Below are positions 46,322 through 56,033 of a stretch of 64,000 nt of DNA, piece by piece. The notes beneath the pieces were generated by a model. The model searched no databases. It was not told the origin of the DNA and was given only the letters and a program-made list of their open reading frames with translations. Origin of the DNA: Neisseriaceae bacterium. GTDB taxonomy: Bacteria; Pseudomonadota; Gammaproteobacteria; Burkholderiales; Neisseriaceae. Both the position numbers and the translations under genes were made by a program. Position 1 is the stretch's first letter. Every line of letters starts with the position of its first letter. The DNA lies in the NCBI GenBank assembly GCA_017458185.1, contig JAFTFY010000030.1, positions 50,720-114,719 of the forward strand, given 5' to 3'.

Positions 46322-48613
46322 ATGAGCAAAAATTTATTGATTGTCGAATCGCCTTCCAAAGCCAAAACGCTGAAAAAATATTTAGGCAGCGATTTTGAAG
46401 TTTTAGCGTCTTATGGGCATATTCGCAATTTGGTTCGCAAAGACGGTTCGGTTGATACCGACAACGATTTTGCGATGAAATTTGAAGAAACGCCACGCAA
46501 TAAAAAATATGTGGAAGCGATTGTCAAAGCAGCCAAAGAGGCGGACACCATTTATTTAGCAACCGACCCCGACCGTGAGGGCGAGGCGATTTCTTGGCAT
46601 TTGCAGGAAATTTTACGCACAAAACGCGGGTTAGCAAAAAAACCCATGCCGCGTGTGGAGTTTCACGAAATCACCCAAAAAGCGGTGTTAGACGCTGTGG
46701 CACACCCACGCGAAGTGTCCTTGCCTTTGGTTGAAGCCCAGCAGGCTCGCAGTGCTTTGGATTATTTGGTTGGTTTTAATTTGTCGCCCTTATTGTGGCG
46801 GAAAATTCGCACAGGTTTATCCGCAGGACGCGTGCAAAGCCCTGCCCTGCGTTTGATTTGCGAACGCGAAAACGAAATCAAAGCGTTTGTTGCCCAAGAA
46901 TACTGGACAATTCATTTGGACAGTCATAAAAATAAAAGCAAAATCAACGCCAAACTCACGCATTTTGACGGTAAAAAATTAGAACAATTTGATATTCCTG
47001 ATGAAAAAACGCAGGAGAAAATTTCAGGCAGCCTGAAAGGCTTTGACACGGCAACCGTTGAAAATATTGACAAGAAAAAGAAATCCCGCAATCCCGCCGC
47101 CCCTTTTACCACTTCAACCATGCAACAAGAAGCGGTACGCAAATTGTCAATGACTACCGACCGCACCATGAAAACCGCCCAACAGTTGTATGAAGGCATT
47201 GATGTGGGCAGCGGCACCACAGGTTTAATTACCTATATGCGAACTGACAGCGTAAATTTAGCGGCAGACGCAGTGGCTGAAATTCGACAATATATTGCGG
47301 AGAAAATCGGCGAAGAATATTTGCCCAAATCCGCTAATTTATACAAAACCAAATCCAAAAACGCCCAAGAAGCGCATGAGGCCATTCGTCCCACTTCGGT
47401 GTTTCGCACGCCTGAAATGGTCAAACCCTATTTATCGGCAGAGCAGTTCAAACTTTACCGTATGATTTGGCAACGCACAGTTGCCTGTCAAATGGCAGCC
47501 GCCAAGTTTGACGCCACCACCGTTGATTTAAGTTTGGGTAAAGGCATGTTCCGTGTATCAGGGCAAGTGCAAACCTTTGCGGGCTTTTTATCGGTGTATG
47601 AAGAAGGACGCGATGATACGGAAGATGACGAAAACGCACGGCTGCCTGAAATGAAAGTGGGCGAAACCTTGCCCGCCGACAAAGTTTATGGCGAACAACA
47701 TTTCACCCAAGCACCGCCCAGATATTCCGAAGCGTCTTTGGTTAAAGCGTTGGAAGAATTTGGTATCGGCAGACCATCGACTTATGCAGGCATTATTTCC
47801 ACGCTAAAAGACCGCGAATATGTAGTGATTGACCAAAAACGCTTTATTCCCACCGACACAGGCGATATTGTCAATAAATTCTTGACCGAACATTTTACGC
47901 AATATGTCGATTACGACTTCACTGCGAAAATGGAAAATCAATTAGACGAAATCGCACAAGGCAAAAAGCAACGCATTCCCGTTATGCGTGCGTTTTGGAA
48001 GAATTTTTCGCAACAAGTCAAAGAAAAAGCGGGCATTGAACGCGCCAAAATCACCACCGAAGACTTGGAAGAAAACTGCCCCGAATGTGGCAAAAAATTA
48101 CAAATGAAATTTGGCAGACGCGGACGCTTTGTCGCTTGCACGGGCTATCCTGAATGCAATTACACCCGCAGTGCCAAACTCACCGCCGAAGAAGCAGCCC
48201 AAGCCGCACAAGCCGAAGCCGAAGCCGTAGAAGGACGCGAATGCCCCAAATGCGGCGGCAAATTAGTTTATAAACAAGGCAAATACGGCAAATTTATCGG
48301 CTGTGCCGCATACCCCAAATGCAAACACATCGAACCATTAGAAAAACCCAAAGACACAGGCGTTACCTGCCCCGAATGTAACAAAGGGACGCTCGCTGAA
48401 AAGAAAAGCCGCTACGGCAAGATTTTTTACAGTTGCTCAACCTATCCTACCTGCACCTACGCCGTATGGAACCCACCAGTCGCCGAACCCTGCCCCAAAT
48501 GCGGCAGCAAAATTCTCACCATAAAAACCACCAAACGGCGTGGCACAGAAAAAGTTTGCCCTGTGAAAGAGTGTGGGTATAGCGTAACGATTGAGCCGCC
48601 AGTGAAAGCGTAA
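46322..48613 (+). CDS. topA: DNA topoisomerase I
   Basis: This 763-residue type IA topoisomerase relaxes negative supercoils. It has the Toprim domain (LLIVESPSKAKTLKKYLG, ATDPDREGEAIS), the SAGRVQSPALRLICERE segment, the active-site tyrosine in TYMRTDS, and four C-terminal zinc ribbons (from about 580; CPECGKK, CPKCGGK, CPECNKG and CPKCGSK starts). Uptake sequences are read in frame (SGSLKG near 240, RLPEMK near 440). Confidence 0.97.
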   Translation: MSKNLLIVESPSKAKTLKKYLGSDFEVLASYGHIRNLVRKDGSVDTDNDFAMKFEETPRNKKYVEAIVKAAKEADTIYLATDPDREGEAISWHLQEILRTKRGLAKKPMPRVEFHEITQKAVLDAVAHPREVSLPLVEAQQARSALDYLVGFNLSPLLWRKIRTGLSAGRVQSPALRLICERENEIKAFVAQEYWTIHLDSHKNKSKINAKLTHFDGKKLEQFDIPDEKTQEKISGSLKGFDTATVENIDKKKKSRNPAAPFTTSTMQQEAVRKLSMTTDRTMKTAQQLYEGIDVGSGTTGLITYMRTDSVNLAADAVAEIRQYIAEKIGEEYLPKSANLYKTKSKNAQEAHEAIRPTSVFRTPEMVKPYLSAEQFKLYRMIWQRTVACQMAAAKFDATTVDLSLGKGMFRVSGQVQTFAGFLSVYEEGRDDTEDDENARLPEMKVGETLPADKVYGEQHFTQAPPRYSEASLVKALEEFGIGRPSTYAGIISTLKDREYVVIDQKRFIPTDTGDIVNKFLTEHFTQYVDYDFTAKMENQLDEIAQGKKQRIPVMRAFWKNFSQQVKEKAGIERAKITTEDLEENCPECGKKLQMKFGRRGRFVACTGYPECNYTRSAKLTAEEAAQAAQAEAEAVEGRECPKCGGKLVYKQGKYGKFIGCAAYPKCKHIEPLEKPKDTGVTCPECNKGTLAEKKSRYGKIFYSCSTYPTCTYAVWNPPVAEPCPKCGSKILTIKTTKRRGTEKVCPVKECGYSVTIEPPVKA

Positions 48614-48837
48614 TGATATTTTTCAGGTTGCCTTTGAAAAGAAAAAATGCTTTTCAGGCAGCCTGAAACCCTGATTGTCATTGCGAGCGTATGCGAAGCA
48701 ATCTCCTAAAAATCCGCAGGATTTTTAGGGTAGCCTATCAAATTAGGCGACCATGCAAAAAACCTTTTCAGGCAGCCTGAATAAAACGATAAGGACTTGC
48801 AAAAATTGTTGTTCAGGCAACCTGAAAATAAAAACCA
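48614..48837. other. Intergenic repeats after topA
   Basis: Several uptake sequences or near misses (48625, 48654, 48769, 48811) and one conserved-frame hairpin (48677-48740, GTCATTGCGAGCGTATGCGA, then AATCCGCAGGATTTTT). No coding frame. Confidence 0.6.
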
Positions 48838-49064
48838 GTGTCATTGCGAGATTTTGCGAAGCAAAGTCGTGGCAATCCAGTTTTGCCACAGGCAAAACAC
48901 AACGCCGCAGGCGTTGAAACGGCATTGCAAAGAGCCATTCAAGTTGCCTAATTTGTAAAGACAACAGTGCCTTACAACGCCTTGCGGCGTTGTAAAAAAA
49001 TCTAACGATTTTTTTACTGGATTGCCACGATTTGAACGAAAGTTCAAATCTCGCAATGACACAC
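48838..49064. repeat. Compound hairpin repeat, second complete copy
   Basis: It begins GTGTCATTGCGAGATTTTGC and ends GCAATGACACAC. The order of small hairpins is the same as at 4976-5230: TTTTGCCACAGGCAAAAC, AACGCCGCAGGCGTT, GCCATTCAAGTTGCCTAATT, ACAACGCCTTGCGGCGTTGT, ATCTAACGATTT, then GATTTGAAC-GAAA-GTTCAAATC. Confidence 0.8.
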
Positions 49065-49114
49065 AAGACGAAATTTAACTTTCAGGCAGCCTGAAAGCAT
49101 AGATTTTTTTTATA

Positions 49115-49240
49115 TCACACGGATTAGCGATTACTCACGCAATTTCTTTATCAGAAAAACCGTTAGGTTTTTCCAATCCGTGTGATAATAAAAAAATTGA
49201 ATGATTACAGTAAATTAAATAGTTTCAGGCAGCCTGAAAC
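49115..49240. repeat. Direct repeat, copy 1 (CACACGGATTAGCGATT unit)
   Basis: A unit of about 125 bp starts TCACACGGATTAGCGATTAC, has the hairpin AAAAACC-GTTA-GGTTTTT, pairs back with CCAATCCGTGTGA, runs on with ATAATAAAAAAATTGAATG, and ends in an inverted DUS. Copy 2 at 49403-49527 is almost the same. Confidence 0.85.
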
Positions 49241-49402
49241 TTTTGTCGTCATTGCGAGCCGTGCCGAAAGCACGGCGTGGCAATCTCCTAAAATTATTTT
49301 TAACGAGTGAAACGAAGTTAAAAATAATTTTAGGGAAGCCCATCACAAATAACGGCAATGCAAAAAACCTTTTCAGGCAGCCTGAAAGATAATTTTTAAA
49401 TG

Positions 49403-49527
49403 TCACACGGATTAGCGATTGCTCACGCAATCTTTTTATCAGAAAAACCGTTAGGTTTTTCCAATCCGTGTGATAATAAAAAAATTGAATGATTACAGTA
49501 AATTAAATAGTTTCAGGCAGCCTGAAA
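49403..49527. repeat. Direct repeat, copy 2 (CACACGGATTAGCGATT unit)
   Basis: It matches copy 1 with a few changes (GCGATTGCTCACGCAATC, ATCTTTTTATC). The region between the copies (49241-49402) holds a GCCGTGCCGAAAGCACGGC hairpin in the CATTGCGAG...GTGGCAATC frame. Copy 2 lies directly before fdx. Confidence 0.85.
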
Positions 49528-49549
49528 TAACCAACAGAAAGCAAAAAAT

Positions 49550-49888
49550 ATGCCCACAATCACCGTATTACCACACCCAGAATTGTGTCCGAATGGTGCA
49601 ACCTTGCACAATATTGCCACAGGCACCAAAATTGTTGATGCCCTTTTAGACAACAATATTGAAATCGAACACGCCTGCGAAAAATCCTGTGCCTGCACCA
49701 CTTGTCATATTATTGTGCGGCAAGGCTTTTCATCGCTAAAAGACGCCAGCGACATTGAAGAAGACTTATTAGACCAAGCATGGGGCTTGGAAGCCACTTC
49801 AAGATTAAGTTGCCAAGCGACTGTTGGCGAAGACGATTTAACGATTGAAATTCCCAAATACACCATTAACCACGCAAGAGAAGGGTGA
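49550..49888 (+). CDS. fdx: 2Fe-2S ferredoxin of the ISC system
   Basis: This 112-residue adrenodoxin-type ferredoxin supplies electrons for Fe-S assembly. Cluster ligands are in HACEKSCACTTCHIIV (C-x5-C-x2-C pattern) and the distal SRLSCQA. Length is typical. It is not next to hscB/hscA here. A composite palindromic repeat begins within 6 bases of its stop. Confidence 0.95.
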   Translation: MPTITVLPHPELCPNGATLHNIATGTKIVDALLDNNIEIEHACEKSCACTTCHIIVRQGFSSLKDASDIEEDLLDQAWGLEATSRLSCQATVGEDDLTIEIPKYTINHAREG

Positions 49889-49893
49889 TTTTT

Positions 49894-50092
49894 AATGAGC
49901 AATTAGCAATGAGAAATGAGCAATTAGGTTTTTCGTTTTGCCTGTCGGCAAAACGGATTAGATTTAGATAACGCTTCGAGTTTCTTTCAGGCAGCCTGAA
50001 ACCAAATCGAAGCGTTATCTAAAATGTATCTGTCAAACCGCAGGTTTGACATAAAACATAATTGCTAATTGCTCATTTCTCATTGCTCATTA
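49894..50092. repeat. Large-palindrome composite element, complete copy 2
   Basis: It lies between the convergent genes fdx and ftsK and supplies the ftsK stop codon. The left arm is AATGAGCAATTAGCAATGAG AAATGAG; then GTTTTGCC-TGTC-GGCAAAAC, GATAACGCTTCGA, an inverted DUS, TCGAAGCGTTATC, GTCAAACC-GCA-GGTTTGAC and a right arm with CTCATTTCTCATTGCTCATT. The odd AAATGAG word of the left arm is mirrored as CTCATTT in the right arm. Confidence 0.85.
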
Positions 50093-52459
50093 CTTTTTTA
50101 AAATCTTCCTTGCCCCGCCTAATTCAGGGGCGGATAAAACGCCTGCTTGTTCCATAGCTTCAATCAGATTCGCGGCTCGGTTGTAGCCTACGCGTAAATG
50201 GCGTTGCAAGGACGAAATCGAAGTTTTGCGGGTTTCTAATACGAATTTCACCGCTTGGTCAAATAATTCGTCTTGATTTTCGCCGCCTGCAACACCGCCA
50301 AAACCGCCGTCATCAGAGCCCATACCGCCGTCTAATATACCGTCTATGTAGTTCGGGGCGGAGTGGCGTTTAATCCATGCAACCACTTCTAACACTTCAT
50401 CGTCCGATAAAAATGCACCGTGTATGCGTTGTGGATAGGCGGTTCCTGGCGGTAAAAACAACATATCGCCCTGCCCTAATAGGTTTTCTGCCCCCATTTG
50501 GTCTAATACGGTGCGGCTATCGACTTTGCTGGATACTTGAAAGGCAATGCGGGTAGGGATATTGGCTTTAATCAAGCCTGTAATCACATCAACCGATGGG
50601 CGTTGTGTGGCTAAAATCAAGTGTATGCCTGCGGCACGGGCTTTTTGAGCAAGCCGCACAATGTATTCTTCCACTTTTTTCTTGTCGCCCGTCATCATTA
50701 AATCGGCAAATTCATCTACCACCACCACGATAAACGGCAGTTTTTCCAAAGGCTCGGGATTATCGGGGTCAAGACTAAATGGATTGGGAATATTTTGTTT
50801 TTTATCAATGGCGTCATGAATTTTTGCGTTAAAGCCTTCGATATTACGCACGCCGACATGGGCTAATAATTTATAGCGTTTATCCATTTCAGCCACGCTC
50901 CACGCCAAAGCGTTGGCAGCAAGTTTCATATCGGTAACCACAGGGCAAAGCAGGTGCGGAATGTCTTGATACACCGACAATTCCAACATTTTCGGGTCTA
51001 TCATAATAAAACGCACTTCGTCAGGGCGGGCTTTGTATAACATCGACACAATCATTGAATTAACACCCACCGATTTACCCGAACCCGTTGTACCCGCAAC
51101 TAACAAATGCGGCATTTTGGCTAAATTCGCCACCACTGGCGTGCCTGCAATATCCTTGCCTAATGCCACCGTCAGTTTGGGCGTGCTTTTTTGGAAGACA
51201 TCGGCTTCAAAAATTTCACGCAAGGATACCATTTGGCGATTGTCATTCGGCAATTCAATGCCCATCGTGTTTTTGCCTTCAATGGTTTCCACAATACGCA
51301 CGCTTTGCAAGGACAAAGAACGAGCCAAATCCTTGCCCAGACCCACAATTTGACTGCCTTTCACACCTTGTGCAGGCTCAATTTCGTAACGCGTAATCAC
51401 AGGACCTGCTGTGGCTTTCACCACTTTTACGCCGATACCAAACTCGTTTAACTTGGTTTCAATTTGTGTGGCGTTGCTGTTAAGCGTTTTTTCATCAACC
51501 GTAATCGTTTGTTCTGGCACGGGTTTAAGCAAATTCAAAGGCGGCAAAGGATTATCGCCCAAATCATCTTCTTCTTCGCTAAACAGCAAACCGCTTTGTT
51601 GTTGTGCCATTTTTTTAATGCGGCGTTTGTCTTGCTGACGCACGCGTGCCGCTTCTAATTCGCGACCACGCAAAATGCTGGCTTGTTGAATTTCCAAAGG
51701 TTTTTCATTGATTTCTTTGGCTTTTTTGGCAATTTCTTCGCTCTCATCACGGTTTTTAATATTGTCGATAATCGCTTTGGGTTTTCTAATCGCAATGCCA
51801 AAAATGCGTTCTAACAATTTGCCGACCGATTCTAAAATTTCCAACCACGACACTTGCAAAATTAAAGACGCACCAATCAGCATAGCGGCAACCATGGCAA
51901 TCGTACTGCCCAAAGTGCCGAACAAGGGCATGACTTTGGGCGTTAAAGCCCGACCCAACAAACCGCCTGCGTCCGCAGGTAAAGAATTTTTCAGGCTGCC
52001 TGCCCAGAGCGAGTGTTCAATCACGCTTGATGCGGCAATTAACAGCAATAAGCCCAAAATCCCCACCCAACGCAAATAACGCCCTTTATTTTTTCGCACA
52101 CTTCTCGCACGAAAACTTTTGAAAAGCCAGACTGCTGCGGCAAACACCACCCACCATACTGAAAAACCGCATAAATAATAAGAAATATCAGATAGATACG
52201 CACCCACTCGTCCGCCCAAATTACGCACCACTTCGTTGGTGCTGGTGCTGTGCGACCACGCCACATCGCCCACAGTGAAACTTAACAGGCACAACACCAA
52301 ATAGCCCGTTAAAACCAAAGACACCAACCACAGCGTATCGCCCACCAACACCGCCGTAATGGGGTTGGGCAAGTCATCATTTTTCACCACCGCCCGTTTT
52401 GGGGGGCGTTTTTGCGTTGTCGATTTGCGTGGTTTTTTGGGGGCTGTTCTGTCTGCCAT
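50090..52459 (-). CDS. ftsK: DNA translocase FtsK
   Basis: This 789-residue protein pumps chromosomal DNA at the septum and activates XerCD at dif. It has four N-terminal membrane helices (about 33-200), a short linker, the alpha/beta motor (Walker [13 protein letters not shown], Walker [15 protein letters not shown]), and a C-terminal gamma winged helix ([23 protein letters not shown]) that reads KOPS. Length suits the short-linker form. The stop codon lies in a composite repeat. Confidence 0.96.
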   Translation of the reverse strand: MADRTAPKKPRKSTTQKRPPKRAVVKNDDLPNPITAVLVGDTLWLVSLVLTGYLVLCLLSFTVGDVAWSHSTSTNEVVRNLGGRVGAYLSDISYYLCGFSVWWVVFAAAVWLFKSFRARSVRKNKGRYLRWVGILGLLLLIAASSVIEHSLWAGSLKNSLPADAGGLLGRALTPKVMPLFGTLGSTIAMVAAMLIGASLILQVSWLEILESVGKLLERIFGIAIRKPKAIIDNIKNRDESEEIAKKAKEINEKPLEIQQASILRGRELEAARVRQQDKRRIKKMAQQQSGLLFSEEEDDLGDNPLPPLNLLKPVPEQTITVDEKTLNSNATQIETKLNEFGIGVKVVKATAGPVITRYEIEPAQGVKGSQIVGLGKDLARSLSLQSVRIVETIEGKNTMGIELPNDNRQMVSLREIFEADVFQKSTPKLTVALGKDIAGTPVVANLAKMPHLLVAGTTGSGKSVGVNSMIVSMLYKARPDEVRFIMIDPKMLELSVYQDIPHLLCPVVTDMKLAANALAWSVAEMDKRYKLLAHVGVRNIEGFNAKIHDAIDKKQNIPNPFSLDPDNPEPLEKLPFIVVVVDEFADLMMTGDKKKVEEYIVRLAQKARAAGIHLILATQRPSVDVITGLIKANIPTRIAFQVSSKVDSRTVLDQMGAENLLGQGDMLFLPPGTAYPQRIHGAFLSDDEVLEVVAWIKRHSAPNYIDGILDGGMGSDDGGFGGVAGGENQDELFDQAVKFVLETRKTSISSLQRHLRVGYNRAANLIEAMEQAGVLSAPELGGARKILKK

Positions 52460-52571
52460 AGTGCGGTTTGCCTATTTTTTGATATATGATAAACGGCTTA
52501 TTTTAATACATTTTCAGGCTGCCTGAAAACGATATAACGCATTCAGGCAGCCTGAAAAATTTATCAATAGA

Positions 52572-53120
52572 TTATTGAGCAGGTTGTTCTGCTGGCGTTT
52601 CCGCAGGGGCTTCTGCCGCAGGTTGTGCTTCACTGGGTGCTGGCGGAGCAACAAAGTTGGCACCCGATTGATTAGCCATAAACGCAATCGCCCGAGCGAT
52701 TTCTTCATCGGTTAAATCAGGATTACCGCCGCGAGCAGGCATAGCACCGTCTGCAAAACCGTTAATCGCATTAGCAATCAACTCATCAAAGCCTTTGGCA
52801 ATGCGTGGTGCCCATTCGGCGTTGTTGCCCAACTTGGGCGAATTAGCCACAGACGCGTCTGACGCGTGGCATTGATTACAAGTTTTATCAAACACTTGCT
52901 CGCCTGTGCGTGTGCCAGGTTCAATGCCGTCCGACACGCTCACCATGCCCACCGACTGAATGCGGCTATTCACCGCTGCGTCTGACGCATCATCAGGGTC
53001 AATTTTCACGCCCGACACTGCCAAGCGGAACAAGAAATATACAAACAAAACAGCGACAAGGGCTCCAACAATGACTGTGGTTTGAGCCGAACCGCGTTGC
53101 GACAAGCGAATTGTGTTCAT
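52572..53120 (-). CDS. Membrane-anchored monohaem cytochrome c5
   Basis: This 182-residue protein has an N-terminal membrane anchor (about 14-36), one class I cytochrome c domain with the haem motif CNQCH (about 81-85) and an axial Met in GAMPARGG, and a Pro/Ala/Glu tail (from about 158). It is probably an electron carrier to the terminal oxidase or nitrite reductase. Neisseria c5 has two haem domains; only one is present here. Confidence 0.9.
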   Translation of the reverse strand: MNTIRLSQRGSAQTTVIVGALVAVLFVYFLFRLAVSGVKIDPDDASDAAVNSRIQSVGMVSVSDGIEPGTRTGEQVFDKTCNQCHASDASVANSPKLGNNAEWAPRIAKGFDELIANAINGFADGAMPARGGNPDLTDEEIARAIAFMANQSGANFVAPPAPSEAQPAAEAPAETPAEQPAQ

Positions 53121-53208
53121 AACCTAAACCTTGTTATTCTAAAAAAATACAAAACGGCTATTATACGAAATATACGGCGGTTTTGCTATGCTTTCAGGGT
53201 GCATTTTT

Positions 53209-53237
53209 TTGTATGTTGAACGATTTTTTGATAAAAT
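53209..53237 (+). promoter_or_regulatory. Promoter of tRNA-Arg
   Basis: TTGTAT (53209-53214) and TAAAAT (53232-53237) are 17 bases apart, with a TG two bases before the -10 (extended). The tRNA starts 42 bases downstream. Confidence 0.55.
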
Positions 53238-53278
53238 CCGCTCTTTCGTAGGTACGCTTGCCTGCCCAAATAACATAC

Positions 53279-53355
53279 GCACCCATAGCTCAGTTGGATA
53301 GAGTGTTGGTTTCCGAAGCCAAAGGTCACAGGTTCGATCCCTGTTGGGTGCGCCA
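53279..53355 (+). tRNA. tRNA-Arg (anticodon CCG)
   Basis: The 77-base cloverleaf has acceptor stem GCACCCA/TGGGTGC, the D-loop AGCTCAGTTGGATAGAG, anticodon stem TTGGT/GCCAA with loop TTCCGAA (anticodon CCG, reading CGG), T-loop GGTTCGATCC, and encoded CCA. Confidence 0.97.
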
Positions 53356-53400
53356 TTGCTCCATTTATTCAGGCTGCCTGAAATATTGTTTTTTATAAAT

Positions 53401-53970
53401 ATGTCTTTGTTTAATAACGGTTTTTATCAACCTGCGGTGCAAACCCACTCTCCTAATTTCGAGCCACGCCCCGAAAATACCGCCATATCGCTGATTGTAC
53501 TGCACAATATATCGCTGCCGCCATTTGAATACGGTTCAGGCTGCATAGATAAACTCTTTCAAAATCAATTAGATAAACAAGAAGACGCATTTTTGCAATC
53601 CATTGCCCATTTGCGTGTTTCCAGCCATTTTTTAATTGAACGAAATGGCTTGGTGAAACAATTTGTCAGCGTCAATAATATGGCATATCACGCAGGTGTG
53701 TCCTGTTTTCGTGGGCAGGAAAAATGCAACCATTTTTCAGTAGGCATTGAATTAGAAGGTTGCGATTTTGAACCCTTTACCGAGCCGCAATACGATAATT
53801 TATTGATTTTATTAAAATATTTAATTCAAGCATACCCCACCATCACCGCCATTTGCGGACATGCTGACATTGCCCCCAATCGCAAAACCGACCCAGGACA
53901 TTTTTTCGACTGGCAGTGCCTAATAAACGCAGGCTTGCCTGTGGATAGAAACAGCGTTCAGGCTGCCTGA
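53401..53970 (+). CDS. ampD: 1,6-anhydro-N-acetylmuramyl-L-alanine amidase AmpD
   Basis: This 189-residue cytoplasmic zinc amidase recycles wall fragments by splitting anhydroMurNAc from peptide. Amidase_2 motifs are LIVLHNISLPP (zinc His), SSHFLIERNG, AYHAG and GHADIAPNRKTDPGHFFDW (zinc His and Asp). The ATG at 53401 gives the normal start. The last residues QAA and the TGA come from an uptake sequence, which merges stop codon, DUS and terminator. Confidence 0.95.
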   Translation: MSLFNNGFYQPAVQTHSPNFEPRPENTAISLIVLHNISLPPFEYGSGCIDKLFQNQLDKQEDAFLQSIAHLRVSSHFLIERNGLVKQFVSVNNMAYHAGVSCFRGQEKCNHFSVGIELEGCDFEPFTEPQYDNLLILLKYLIQAYPTITAICGHADIAPNRKTDPGHFFDWQCLINAGLPVDRNSVQAA

Positions 53971-53976
53971 AAAATA

Positions 53977-54012
53977 AAAAACGCTGTTTATTTTCAACAT
54001 AAACAGCGTTTT
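53977..54012. terminator. Bidirectional terminator between ampD and tRNA-Leu
   Basis: AAAACGCTGTTTAT pairs with ATAAACAGCGTTTT across a short TTTCAAC loop; A-run upstream, T-run downstream. It can serve both convergent genes. Confidence 0.88.
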
Positions 54013-54017
54013 ATTGT

Positions 54018-54103
54018 TGGTGCCGACAGCGAGACTTGAACTCGCACGACCTGCGGCCACTACCCCCTCAAGATAGCGTGTCTACCAATTCCACCATGTC
54101 GGC
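54018..54103 (-). tRNA. tRNA-Leu (anticodon GAG)
   Basis: The 86-base class II tRNA has acceptor GCCGACA/TGTCGGC, the D-arm GGTGGAATTGGTAGACAC, anticodon stem CTATC/GGTAG with loop TTGAGGG (GAG, reading CTC/CTT), a variable arm GTGGCCGCAGGTCGT, T-loop GTTCAAGTC and CCA. Confidence 0.97.
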
Positions 54104-54139
54104 TAATTTGTTGTTTTTTTTATATAAAAAACCAAAACC

Positions 54140-54487
54140 TTATTCAGGAATAACAGGCTGACCGCCACCTTGCTGAGCAGGTGTAGCAGGGGGCGTTGCT
54201 GGTGCGGTTTGGGCAGGTGCAGTGTTAAAGTCCAAACCGCCTGTATTTTTATTCGCATGCACATAAGCCAATGCCAAGCAGGTGCAGAAAAACACCACAG
54301 CGGCAATCGCTGTGCTGCGGCTTAAAAAGTTAGCAGAACCAGACGCACCAAATACGCCTTGCGCACTGCCTGTACCAAAAGCCGCACCTGCGTCTGCCCC
54401 TTTGCCGTGTTGCATTAACACCAAAAAAATCACCGCAATCGCAGAAAAAATATTCACCAACCAAATCAGGGTTTTAAATGCTTCCAT
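54140..54487 (-). CDS. secG: Preprotein translocase subunit SecG
   Basis: This 115-residue protein has two membrane helices (about 5-25 and 56-78) joined by the conserved QHGKGADAGAAFGTGSAQGVFGASGSANFLSR loop, and a Pro/Ala/Gln-rich tail. SecG joins SecYE in protein export. Directly follows tpiA, as in many bacteria. Confidence 0.95.
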   Translation of the reverse strand: MEAFKTLIWLVNIFSAIAVIFLVLMQHGKGADAGAAFGTGSAQGVFGASGSANFLSRSTAIAAVVFFCTCLALAYVHANKNTGGLDFNTAPAQTAPATPPATPAQQGGGQPVIPE

Positions 54488-54489
54488 TG

Positions 54490-55236
54490 TTATTCCGTTT
54501 GTGCGTTAGCGATAATGGCAGAAAACGCTTCCGCTTTCAAAGACGCACCGCCTACCAACGCACCATTTACTTTGTCTATTGATAAAATTTCGGCGGCGTT
54601 ATTTGCATTAACACTGCCACCGTAAAGGGTACGGATTGTAACATTTTCCCCCATTATTGACAAGATTTCTTTGTGAAGAAATGCGTGCATGGCGGCGATT
54701 TGTTCGCCCGTCGCCACTTCGCCCGTACCGATTGCCCACACAGGCTCATACGCCACAGCAATATGATTCACCGATAAACCTTGCAAAACCGCTAATTGTT
54801 CGCCAACCACAGCGGTTTCCTGCCCTGCTTGGCGTTGTGCCAGCGTTTCGCCCACGCACAAAATGGGGATTAAATCGCATGCTAATGCGTTGTCGATTTT
54901 TTTACGAAGTATTTGATTTTGTTCATTAAAATAAGTTCTGCGTTCGGAGTGTCCGATTAAAACAAATTTCGCACCGCAGTCTTTTATCATTGTGGCAGAA
55001 ACTTCGCCTGTATATGCCCCTTTTTCGGCAAATTGACTACAATCTTGACTACCGATAACAATTTGACTATTTTTAAGTAAATCAACCGCTTGCGATAAAT
55101 AAGGAAACGGGGCGGCAATGCCGATATGGGCATTATTGTTAGAAACACTTCTTAACGCCTGCAACAGAGCGGCATTCTCCGCCTGATTGCCATTCATTTT
55201 CCAGTTACCAAAAATCCATTGTTTGTGCCAAATCAT
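54490..55236 (-). CDS. tpiA: Triosephosphate isomerase
   Basis: This 248-residue glycolytic enzyme has Lys in NWKMNGN, His in IGHSERR, Glu in AYEPVWAIGTG and the C-terminal GGASL phosphate loop. AGGATAATC before the ATG serves as ribosome site. It is 2 bases from secG, so the two are co-transcribed. Confidence 0.97.
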   Translation of the reverse strand: MIWHKQWIFGNWKMNGNQAENAALLQALRSVSNNNAHIGIAAPFPYLSQAVDLLKNSQIVIGSQDCSQFAEKGAYTGEVSATMIKDCGAKFVLIGHSERRTYFNEQNQILRKKIDNALACDLIPILCVGETLAQRQAGQETAVVGEQLAVLQGLSVNHIAVAYEPVWAIGTGEVATGEQIAAMHAFLHKEILSIMGENVTIRTLYGGSVNANNAAEILSIDKVNGALVGGASLKAEAFSAIIANAQTE

Positions 55237-55352
55237 TTGATTATCCTTTATTCAGGCAGCCTGAAAGATATAAAATTGATAAATAAAGTGAATAGATAAA
55301 CAGTTTTCAGGCAGCCTGAATATATTAGGCTGCCTGAAAAAATCAAACACAA

Positions 55353-55778
55353 TCAATCCGCAAATTGTTTTTTCATCTGTTCGCGGCGTTCTTGGGCTTC
55401 GACAGACAGCGTGGCTGTGGGGCGGATTAACAAGCGTTGCAAGCCTATCGGCTCGCCCGTATCGGCACAGTAGCCGTAACTGCCTTCTTCAATTTGCCGC
55501 AAGGACGCTTGCACTTTGTTTAACAACTTGCGTTCGCGGTCGCGAGTACGCAATTCCAAAGAGTGTTCTTCTTCCAAAGTAGCACGGTCAGCAGGGTCGG
55601 GCGTGGCTTCTTGGTCTTTTTGCAGATAATCGGCAGTGCCTGTGGCTTTGTTAATAATATCTTCTTGTAATTTAAGAAGTTTTTGTTTGAAAAACGCCAA
55701 ATGGGCTTCGTTCATATAATCTTCTTCTGGACCGTTCCATGCCAAAATGTCTTTTTCGGTCAGTTTTTTCTTTGCCAT
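55353..55778 (-). CDS. dksA: RNA polymerase-binding factor DksA, single-cysteine form
   Basis: This 141-residue protein has the coiled coil with the tip motif DPADRAT (about 61-67; acidic pair needed for polymerase) and the C-terminal globular part. The four zinc cysteines of classical DksA are reduced to one: Cys104 in YGYCADTGEP, with Thr and Ser/Val at the other places. It probably works without a structural zinc, like other Cys-poor DksA proteins. It regulates transcription with ppGpp. Confidence 0.93.
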   Translation of the reverse strand: MAKKKLTEKDILAWNGPEEDYMNEAHLAFFKQKLLKLQEDIINKATGTADYLQKDQEATPDPADRATLEEEHSLELRTRDRERKLLNKVQASLRQIEEGSYGYCADTGEPIGLQRLLIRPTATLSVEAQERREQMKKQFAD

Positions 55779-56033
55779 AGTTACATACCTTTGTGTTCAT
55801 CGTTCAAAAAGTCGGCAGGATTGTAACACAAACCGCCATTCTTCCCCAAAATATATGCTTATTTTTTGATAGAACTCATATAAATTAACCTTTCAGGCAG
55901 CCTGAAAGCACTTCCCGTGCGGGGAATTCGTCATCGCAAGCCAAAACAAAGTAAGTGCAAAAAAGTGTATAATAGCCCTTTTCAGGCTGCCTGAAAAATT
56001 TATTTTTTATACTGATAACGGAGTACTCAAAAT

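Noticed and set aside
49115..49527. Transposon ends of an insertion sequence around 49.1-49.5 kb
   Set aside because: The repeats are direct, not inverted, and there is no transposase-like frame between them.
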